In this document: positions 58,067 to 64,000 of the stretch, piece after piece
Layout: the number at the start of each line of letters is the position of its first letter
Numbering within the stretch: position 1 is the stretch's first letter
Source of the DNA: Thalassococcus_A lentus
GTDB lineage: Bacteria; Pseudomonadota; Alphaproteobacteria; Rhodobacterales; Rhodobacteraceae
Assembly: GCF_028023555.1 (NCBI RefSeq)
Contig: NZ_JAQIOY010000002.1
Span: 682,001-746,000, forward strand
DNA length: 64,000 nt
Reading direction: 5' to 3'
The notes under the pieces: generated by a model
What the model saw: the letters and a program-made list of their open reading frames with translations, nothing else
Database searches by the model: none
What the model was told of the DNA's origin: nothing
Position numbers and translations under genes: made by a program

Positions 58067-58924
58067 ATGAACCGCTCCCTGCCGCCCCTGACCTGGATTC
58101 GGGCCTTTGAATCTGCCGCGCGCCATCTCAGCTTTACCGCTGCGGCCGAAGAGCTGGGCATGACCCAATCCGCTGTCAGCCAGCAGGTGAAGGCGCTGGA
58201 AACCCGATTGCGCATTCCGCTGTTTACACGCCGTGCCCGCGGTCTTTCGCTGACAGACGGCGGGCGGCAATTGCTGCCTCAGGTTGGCGCGGCACTGGAA
58301 CAACTTTCCGGTGCAATCGAAGGGATTGATGCCGGGCCAAAGGAAAACCAACTGATCGTCGCGGCCTCGGTCAGTGTCACGCAGTGGGTCATCGCCCCGC
58401 ACCTGCATGAATTCCTCGCGGCCCATCCGCAAACCCGTGTCCGGTTTCTCAGCGCGATCTGGCCAGATGATTTCCTGAGCGCGCGCGCCGATGTGGAAAT
58501 TCGGTTTGGATCGGCCAAACAGGTTGGCCGCGCCGCAACCCGTTTAGAGCCCAGCCAGTTGATCACGCTCAAATCCGCAAAGCTGGATCAGCCTTTCGAC
58601 ACCCTGCCACGCATCGAGGCCGTGGGCACATCGGGCGGATGGCGGGCTTGGGGGGATGCCTATGGCAATCCCGCCGCCCCCAGCCTGTTTGCAGACTCTT
58701 ACGGAATGGCGCTGCATCTGGCCATGCAGGGGTTGGGCGTTGCGCTGGTCAGCGCCTTGCTGGCCCGCGATGCGGTTCAATCAGGCCAACTGATGCGCGC
58801 GCATCCCGGATCCCTGAACGCCCAAGAAGGATACTGGCTGTCTGTGAACGAAAGCCACCCCTCAGCCTTGCTGTTTCGTGACTGGCTGCTGACCAAGATC
58901 CAATCTGCGCACGCTTTGGACTAG
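58067..58924 (+). CDS. LysR family regulator
   Basis: 285-residue regulator of the GcvA/AmpR-like branch: LTWIRAFESAARHLSFTAAA and the helix-turn-helix ELGMTQSAVSQQVKALETRL, then a periplasmic-binding-like effector domain. It diverges from the DUF1185-hydrolase-LLM-ALDH operon and probably activates it. Its 3' end overlaps the convergent SDR gene by 4 bp. Confidence 0.92.
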   Translation: MNRSLPPLTWIRAFESAARHLSFTAAAEELGMTQSAVSQQVKALETRLRIPLFTRRARGLSLTDGGRQLLPQVGAALEQLSGAIEGIDAGPKENQLIVAASVSVTQWVIAPHLHEFLAAHPQTRVRFLSAIWPDDFLSARADVEIRFGSAKQVGRAATRLEPSQLITLKSAKLDQPFDTLPRIEAVGTSGGWRAWGDAYGNPAAPSLFADSYGMALHLAMQGLGVALVSALLARDAVQSGQLMRAHPGSLNAQEGYWLSVNESHPSALLFRDWLLTKIQSAHALD

Positions 58925-59712
58925 TCCAGATAGGGCGCAGCCATTTCGTCCAGCACAGCCATGACGGATGCGACGTGATCGTGATCCAAAGCTGCTGCAT
59001 GGGGCTCTGCAAAGCGGCCACTGTCATTGTCAAAATAACGGCCTGTTGCCGCTGAAAAACGAGGACCCAACGCTGCGTCAACGAGAATATCCGCCCCGAT
59101 ATTCAGATCACTGCCCGCCAAACCGAAACCTTCCTTGACCATCTTGGATGCCAGAAGCGAGCCAGGATTGACCGAAACGACAACCGGCCCATTCGGCATT
59201 TGCCCGGCAAGCGCCGCAGACCAGATGGTGATCGCAAGCTTGCTTTGCGCATAGGCTTCCATATCGCCCATGGCCCGAAAGCTCTGCATCGCCGACACAT
59301 CCACAGGAGCCTGCGCCGCCGAGGACAGGTTCACGACGCGGCCCGACTGCGGCATTGAAGGCAGCAAAAGACGCGTCAGCACATAGGGGGCCAATGTATT
59401 GACCTCGAACCGGACATCCCGTCCGGTTTCGGTCAGAACGTCGGGGGTCTTCAGGACCCCAGCGTTGTTGATGAGGATGTCCAGCGACCCATGCCCAGAC
59501 TTCACGTCTTGCGCCAGTTTGACCACGTCCTGCATTTTCGAAAGATCAGCCAAATAGGTGTCAGATCCAGCGCCGACCCGGGCTGCCGCTGCATTCAGAC
59601 GGTCCCGATTGCGCCCGTGGATCAGAACGGTGTGACCGGCATTTGCCAGTTTTTCGGCCGTCAGCAGGCCAATGCCGTCTGTTGCCCCAGTGATCAGAAT
59701 AGTCTTGCCCAT
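58921..59712 (-). CDS. SDR family oxidoreductase (retinol dehydrogenase-like)
   Basis: 263-residue short-chain dehydrogenase with ILITGATDGIGLLTAEKLAN, INNAGVLKTPD and NLSSAAQAPVD. The usual YxxxK appears as AYAQSKLAITIW. The helix pattern resembles retinol dehydrogenase/WW-domain oxidoreductase-like members. It follows the second LLM gene by 2 bp with a GGAGGGAG site, so the pair should act on one substrate series. Confidence 0.87.
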   Translation of the reverse strand: MGKTILITGATDGIGLLTAEKLANAGHTVLIHGRNRDRLNAAAARVGAGSDTYLADLSKMQDVVKLAQDVKSGHGSLDILINNAGVLKTPDVLTETGRDVRFEVNTLAPYVLTRLLLPSMPQSGRVVNLSSAAQAPVDVSAMQSFRAMGDMEAYAQSKLAITIWSAALAGQMPNGPVVVSVNPGSLLASKMVKEGFGLAGSDLNIGADILVDAALGPRFSAATGRYFDNDSGRFAEPHAAALDHDHVASVMAVLDEMAAPYLD

Positions 59713-59714
59713 TG

Positions 59715-60686
59715 CTACGCTCCCTCCGTTCCAAATTCCGGCAACAGATCCCGCGCGATCTGCGCCATTGTGTCTTCTGTATCCGCCCTGTTCAGCCGCA
59801 GGTTCAAAGCCACATGATTGATCCCATGGCGTTGAAGGTCCTGCAGATACGTCCTTAGGAAATTCACACCAGACGCAAATCCAAGATGGATTGGGTGCGG
59901 CGCGGCGTCTGGATCTGCCAAAAGGTCGACATAGAGCGATTGTATCACCGGCTTGTTCGGCAACTTATGTTCCGTGATCCTGTCACGGTAGGCAGCCACG
60001 CTTTGCCCCTGTGCCGCAGCATCCCGCGGGTAAGTGATCCACCCGTCTCCATGTGCGGCGACCCAGGCAGGTGATTGTTGCGCACCGCCTGTGATCATCA
60101 ATGGGAGCCGTGCACCATCTGGTTTGGGCAACATGTCCAAACTGCCCCCCAAGCTGCCTTGTCGGGCATTCAAATTGGGGAAATCGTCGGCCATCGCCCG
60201 AATATAGTCAAAACTGTCCCGAAACCGCACACCACGGTCGGGATAGTCCATATTCATGGCCGGATACTCTTCGGGACGATCCCCGGACGCGACGCCAAGC
60301 AGCAGACGCCCCCCTGACAACACATCGACAGAAGCCGCCGCCTTTGCCACATGGGCCGGATGCCGCAATGGCAAGATGATCGACGCAACGCCCAGCGCAA
60401 TGCGGCTGGTGGCCATGGAAAGCGCTCCGAGATAGACAAACGGATCAAAAACCTGCCCAACGTCACCAAAACTGGGCACATTGAACGGCACATCCCGCAA
60501 CCATATCGCGGCAAAGCCCAATGCATCCGCCAACTTCACGCGTTCAATGTGCCGTGTCAGATCGGGCACCGCGCCAACCGCATAGGAATCGAGAGGCGCG
60601 ACCAATCCAAGGGTCAGCTTTCCCGGTACAAATGCCGAATTGTAAGCCGCATTGATCTGTGGAAACGGCTGTCGGTGTATGTCCAA
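59715..60686 (-). CDS. LLM class flavin-dependent oxidoreductase
   Basis: 323-residue luciferase-like monooxygenase: AIWLRDVPFNVPSFGDVGQV, SRIALGVASIILPLRHPAHV, GGRLLLGVASGDRPEEYPA and MITGGAQQSPAWVAAHGDGW. It belongs to the TIGR03571-like or related branch by general appearance. The start chosen is TTG at 60686, preceded by AGGGGG at 7 bases; a TTG at 60779 would run across the regulator's promoter region. It forms an operon with the SDR gene and diverges from a LysR gene. Confidence 0.85.
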   Translation of the reverse strand: MDIHRQPFPQINAAYNSAFVPGKLTLGLVAPLDSYAVGAVPDLTRHIERVKLADALGFAAIWLRDVPFNVPSFGDVGQVFDPFVYLGALSMATSRIALGVASIILPLRHPAHVAKAAASVDVLSGGRLLLGVASGDRPEEYPAMNMDYPDRGVRFRDSFDYIRAMADDFPNLNARQGSLGGSLDMLPKPDGARLPLMITGGAQQSPAWVAAHGDGWITYPRDAAAQGQSVAAYRDRITEHKLPNKPVIQSLYVDLLADPDAAPHPIHLGFASGVNFLRTYLQDLQRHGINHVALNLRLNRADTEDTMAQIARDLLPEFGTEGA

Positions 60687-60789
60687 ACTCAGGCCCCCTT
60701 CGGTGCGATCGCCCAGACAAACGCAGGAACGGCCCCTGCCAATCTGGCATGGTGTAGAATAGGATATTGCCAAATCCAAAATAAACGGC

Positions 60790-60804
60790 AGAATTTTGCA
60801 TTCT
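60790..60804. promoter_or_regulatory. 15-bp inverted repeat upstream of second LysR gene
   Basis: AGAAT-TTTGC-ATTCT is a perfect inverted repeat in the gap between the LLM/SDR operon and the LysR gene at 60830, a plausible LysR binding site though it lacks a central T-N11-A. Confidence 0.5.
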
Positions 60805-60829
60805 TAATTCGGATTCTGGATATAATTGA

Positions 60830-61753
60830 ATGGACACAGAAGCCCTTCGCCTGTTTGTGCTTGCCGCTGAAAAACGAAATATCAGCGCAGCGGGTCGCGC
60901 ACTTGGTCTGGCGCCGGCGGTGTCCAGTGCCCGTCTGGCGAAACTGGAACAAACCGTGGGCGCTGACCTACTGCACCGGACAACCCGCAAGGTCGCACTG
61001 TCGATCGAGGGCACAGAATTCCTGCCTTTCGCACGGGAAATACTGGCCCAAGAGGATGCCGCGCTTTCTGCATTGGGTCGAAGGGAACATGTCATTTCAG
61101 GCAGGCTACGTTTCACGGCGCCCAGCACCTTCGCTCAACTCTACATCGCCCCAGTGCTGCCGCTGTTTTTGAAACAGCACCCCGGCATCACGCTGGATCT
61201 ACACCTGTCCGATCTGCAGCTTGATCTGATCGAGGGAAGCTATGATCTGGCCCTGCGCAACACGGTCATGGCTGACAGCAGTCTGAAGGGTCGCAAACTG
61301 TCTGACGACACGCGTGTTCTTTGCGCGGCGCCAGAGTATCTCAGCGAATTTGGCATGCCCCGCACACCAGAGGATCTGGATCAGCATCGCCTCATTGCGT
61401 TTCGGGATCAAACGCCGCGATCTTTGGTTGGTCCCAACGGGGCAATCGCGCGCTTTGACACGCGCGCGGCTTCGGGCCGGTTGATTGTGGATGACGGCCT
61501 TAGCCAAAAGATCGCCACGATCCATGGTGCCGGAATATCGCTGAACTCTCTGTGGAGCGTGCAAAACGACTTGCGTGAAGGCAGGTTGCAGAAGGTCCTG
61601 CCAGACTGGCGCGGAGAGGCTGACTCGGCGCTTTGGCTGATTTATCCCAAAGCAAATGTACTGTCGCCCAAAGTCCGCGCGTTGATCGATTTTCTTTTGA
61701 AGCACGTCAAAGACAACGCTGACTTGGCGACGGCGGGATCGCCCGGCATTTAG
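60830..61753 (+). CDS. LysR family regulator
   Basis: 307-residue regulator; DNA-binding part LFVLAAEKRNISAAGRALGL and PAVSSARLAKLEQTVGADLL, followed by a CrgA/YafC-like effector domain (GRLRFTAPSTFAQLYIAPVL, DLALRNTVMADSSLKGRKL). It diverges from the LLM-SDR operon, its probable target, and converges on the second TRAP operon with a 24-bp gap. Confidence 0.92.
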   Translation: MDTEALRLFVLAAEKRNISAAGRALGLAPAVSSARLAKLEQTVGADLLHRTTRKVALSIEGTEFLPFAREILAQEDAALSALGRREHVISGRLRFTAPSTFAQLYIAPVLPLFLKQHPGITLDLHLSDLQLDLIEGSYDLALRNTVMADSSLKGRKLSDDTRVLCAAPEYLSEFGMPRTPEDLDQHRLIAFRDQTPRSLVGPNGAIARFDTRAASGRLIVDDGLSQKIATIHGAGISLNSLWSVQNDLREGRLQKVLPDWRGEADSALWLIYPKANVLSPKVRALIDFLLKHVKDNADLATAGSPGI

Positions 61754-61777
61754 CCAAAGACGACCCCGCCTAAATGG

Positions 61778-63178
61778 TCACGCAAGGCTGGGCAGCCAAA
61801 GGACGATCCAGGGGAACGTCACCAAAAGCGCAATTGTGATGGCGTCGGCGATAAAGAACGGCGTCACGCCGCGGAACACATCCTGCACCGAAAGATCATC
61901 CCGAACCCCGGCCACCACAAAGCAGTTCAGACCAATGGGCGGTGTGATCAGGCAAAACTCGGCCATTTTGACCACCAGAATACCAAACCAGATCGCACAC
62001 ATTGGGCCGCTCATCCCAAACGTGCTGTCCGCCGCGCTGACAAATTCGCCACCGTTCAGCGCCATGACCGCCGGGTAGACCACAGGCAAGGTCAGAAGCA
62101 GCATGCCGATGGCATCCATGAACATGCCCAGCACCGCATAGGCGAGTAGAATGCAAACAAGGATCAGCATCGGGCTGTATTCAAGCGAGGTGATCCAGTC
62201 CGAAAAGGCACTGGGCAGATCCGCAAAGCCCAGAAAACGGACGTAGACCAGCACACCCCAGATGATCGTAAAGATCATCACGCTCAGCTTGGCCGTTTCC
62301 AACAATGCCTCTTTGAGCTGCGGCCAGCGCATCCCGCGGTAAACAGCCATGAGAAAGACCACGAACGCGCCGATGGCCCCTCCTTCGGTCGGCGTGCCCC
62401 AGGCATCACCGCCAAAGGGATTGTAGACAAAGCAAATAATGGTCACGACCACAAAGATGATGGGTAATGCCGGAGGCAAGGACTCAAACCTTTCGCGCCA
62501 CGTAAAGCCGCTCAGTGGCGGGCCAAAATCCTTGATCGTCAGAGCCATGGTGATGATCAGACCTGCGTAGATCAGCGCGGAAAACGCGCCGGGAATGAAA
62601 CCCGCCAGCAGCAGCTTGCCCACGTCCTGTTCCACGATGATTGCATAGATCACAAGGATCGCAGAAGGCGGGATCAGGCTGGCCAAGGTGCCGCCCGCAG
62701 CAACCACACCCGCAGCGAATTGCTTGTTGTAGCCGATCTTCAGCATCTCGGGGATCGCGATCCGCGCAAAAACAGCCGAGGTGGCAACAGAAGCGCCCGA
62801 TACGGCAGCAAACCCGGCTGTTGCGAAGACGGTCGAGACAGCCAATCCCCCTGGCACCCATGCGATCCAGCGTTTCGCCGCCTCGAACAGCGCTTTGGTC
62901 AGACCGGCATGATAGGCAAGATAGCCAATCAGGATGAAGGTGGGGATCAGGCTCAGCGCCTGACTGGACACTTTGGAGTGAGGCACCTGCCCGGCCGTCT
63001 TCACGGCCACCGTCAGTGCCCAACCAAAATCGTCGATGCCATAGTCCTTCTTGGCCCAGAATATCCAGATCAGGCCCAGCATTCCCGCCAGTCCGGCGGC
63101 AAAGGCCACGCGCATTCCCAGAACGACAAGCACCAACAGGCCGCCTGTCACCCAAATTCCAATTTCGATCGGTTCCAT
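61778..63178 (-). CDS. TRAP transporter large permease (DctM family)
   Basis: 466-residue multi-helix permease of a second TRAP system. Segments SLIPTFILIGYLAYHAGLT, FAAVSGASVATSAVFARIAI, LASLIPPSAILVIYAIIVEQ and LITPPIGLNCFVVAGVRDDL fit the family. The ATG at 63178 shares one base with the dctQ stop (TGATG), so translation is coupled. The longer frame to 63313 lies inside dctQ. Substrate unknown. Confidence 0.93.
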   Translation of the reverse strand: MEPIEIGIWVTGGLLVLVVLGMRVAFAAGLAGMLGLIWIFWAKKDYGIDDFGWALTVAVKTAGQVPHSKVSSQALSLIPTFILIGYLAYHAGLTKALFEAAKRWIAWVPGGLAVSTVFATAGFAAVSGASVATSAVFARIAIPEMLKIGYNKQFAAGVVAAGGTLASLIPPSAILVIYAIIVEQDVGKLLLAGFIPGAFSALIYAGLIITMALTIKDFGPPLSGFTWRERFESLPPALPIIFVVVTIICFVYNPFGGDAWGTPTEGGAIGAFVVFLMAVYRGMRWPQLKEALLETAKLSVMIFTIIWGVLVYVRFLGFADLPSAFSDWITSLEYSPMLILVCILLAYAVLGMFMDAIGMLLLTLPVVYPAVMALNGGEFVSAADSTFGMSGPMCAIWFGILVVKMAEFCLITPPIGLNCFVVAGVRDDLSVQDVFRGVTPFFIADAITIALLVTFPWIVLWLPSLA

Positions 63179-63801
63179 CAGTCCTGTTCTTTCACTTGCT
63201 CGGCTTCCATGCGCGCTTGTGTTGCGGCATCGGCGATCAGTGGCACGGCAATCGGACGGCCGGTCACTATGGCCCGGGCGTAGGCCCAGACCTGCAGGCA
63301 GAGCCGCAGGCACAACACCCCAAAGGCTAGGGGAGCCATCAGCTTTGCAGGCCAGATCGGCAGAGCGATGTCCATCGAGCTATCGCGGCTCCACATTGGT
63401 GCGCCAAAGTCGAAACTGCGCTGGAAATGCGCCCATGAGCCCCAGACCATCAGCGCCATGAGCAGGAGAACCGCCAGCGTGGTAATCAACTCGACGCTAT
63501 AAAGCGCCCTGCCCTTCAAGGCGCTGACCAGAATGTCCATCCGAATGTGGCCGCCTTCGCGCATCACAAAGGATACGCCCATAAAGGCGATCAACGGCAT
63601 GACCTGTTCGATCCAGTCCACATAACCCGGCAAGGGGGCATTGATTGCGTTGCGCCCGCTGACCGACACGACAGCCAGCAGCATCAGACTGAAGACAGCC
63701 AGTCCGCTAACAAGGGCAAAGCCGCGTTCAAGCCGCAATAATGCATGGTCAAACGCACTGAGCGCGCTGTCATCGGACAGCACGAGAGAGGGGGTCGCCA
63801 T
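63178..63801 (-). CDS. TRAP transporter small permease (DctQ family)
   Basis: 207-residue four-helix subunit with VSVSGRNAINAPLPGYVDWI and SFVMREGGHIRMDIL, the DctQ core. GAGG precedes the ATG at 63801. It pairs with the large permease downstream and the receptor upstream. Confidence 0.9.
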   Translation of the reverse strand: MATPSLVLSDDSALSAFDHALLRLERGFALVSGLAVFSLMLLAVVSVSGRNAINAPLPGYVDWIEQVMPLIAFMGVSFVMREGGHIRMDILVSALKGRALYSVELITTLAVLLLMALMVWGSWAHFQRSFDFGAPMWSRDSSMDIALPIWPAKLMAPLAFGVLCLRLCLQVWAYARAIVTGRPIAVPLIADAATQARMEAEQVKEQD

Positions 63802-63835
63802 ATTGGCCTCATGGAATTGTGTAGGAGGTCGAACC

Positions 63836-63863
63836 GGCCCCGCGATCCAGAAACCGCGGGGCC
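63836..63863 (-). terminator. GC-rich hairpin between TRAP receptor and permease genes
   Basis: GGCCCCGCG (63836-63844) and CGCGGGGCC (63855-63863) form a 9-bp stem 8 bases past the receptor stop on the reverse strand, without a U-tract. Such hairpins typically hold the receptor mRNA at higher level than the permease mRNA. Confidence 0.6.
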
Positions 63864-63870
63864 AAGCGAA

Positions 63871-64000
63871 TTACATGCTCTCGGCAATCATGCCTGTGAC
63901 CATGTCATAGAGCTCTTGGGCTGGCAGACCTGCCGCGCCGTTCTGCTCGATCCACGCAGCAGCCGCAGGGGCCGCGGCCGCCTCTTTGAACGCATCGATT
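63871..64000 (-). CDS. TRAP transporter substrate-binding protein, C-terminal fragment
   Basis: The last 42 codons of a gene that continues beyond the window. The product ends AWIEQNGAAGLPAQELYDMV then TGMIAESM and a TAA stop at 63871. Position before dctQ and dctM homologues on the same strand identifies it as the receptor of the second TRAP system; the visible part alone is not diagnostic. Confidence 0.7.
   Translation of the reverse strand, partial: IDAFKEAAAAPAAAAWIEQNGAAGLPAQELYDMVTGMIAESM

Overview
The window reads as a chromosomal segment of a marine alphaproteobacterium of the Roseobacter group (Rhodobacteraceae). This is inferred from gene content: glnBA beside the NAD(P)H-hydrate repair gene, pntAB, an ATM1-type exporter, soxBDAG (heterotetrameric sarcosine oxidase), ccmI-ruvX-DUF1289, two TRAP transporters, RTX proteins and many monooxygenase genes, in GC-rich DNA with ATGA-coupled operons. 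No rRNA, tRNA, CRISPR array, insertion sequence or prophage gene was recognised. The last gene is cut by the window edge.

Layout. 1-12 kb: nitrogen assimilation (glnA, glnB), an RTX adhesin-like protein, metabolite repair (nnr), an exo/endonuclease-phosphatase family protein, a hydrolase-OsmC fusion, the biotin importer bioY and proton-translocating transhydrogenase (pntAB). 12-14 kb: an exported pair, a metallo-beta-lactamase-fold protein lacking most of its first zinc motif plus a rhodanese, preceded by a CATTC-N8-GAATG inverted repeat like the sulfide-responsive SqrR operator. 14-18 kb: SDR, TetR and a two-subunit molybdenum hydroxylase (isoquinoline 1-oxidoreductase-like) under a promoter covered by inverted repeats. 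18-30 kb: exonuclease, C26 amidase, HbpS/GlcG-like protein, malate synthase G, a glycine-rich-domain membrane protein, ATM1-type ABC exporter, LysM protein, LOG-family enzyme, RarD, superoxide dismutase and a small secreted protein.

30-42 kb: sarcosine oxidase genes with a small forward ORF wedged between soxB and soxDAG, cytochrome c maturation (ccmI), ruvX, DUF1289, a membrane-anchored RTX protein, a 2OG-dioxygenase-like protein, a TauE/SafE permease and dusA. 42-47.5 kb: GntR regulator diverging from a TRAP transporter, an SDR and a KdgF-like cupin; together these suggest uptake and processing of unsaturated uronates from alginate or pectin. 47.5-54 kb: a tightly coupled homogentisate operon (MBL-fold protein, FAD hydroxylase, DUF2783, hmgA, maiA, fahA) diverging from a MarR regulator with two tandem operators. 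54-64 kb: two LysR-linked oxidative operons (DUF1185, hydrolase, LLM monooxygenase, aldehyde dehydrogenase; and LLM monooxygenase plus SDR), then a second TRAP transporter.

Most of the window is housekeeping and catabolic. The least explained parts are the exported degenerate MBL/rhodanese pair with its operator, the second degenerate MBL in the homogentisate operon, the small gene inside the sarcosine oxidase cluster, and the LysR-controlled LLM operons.
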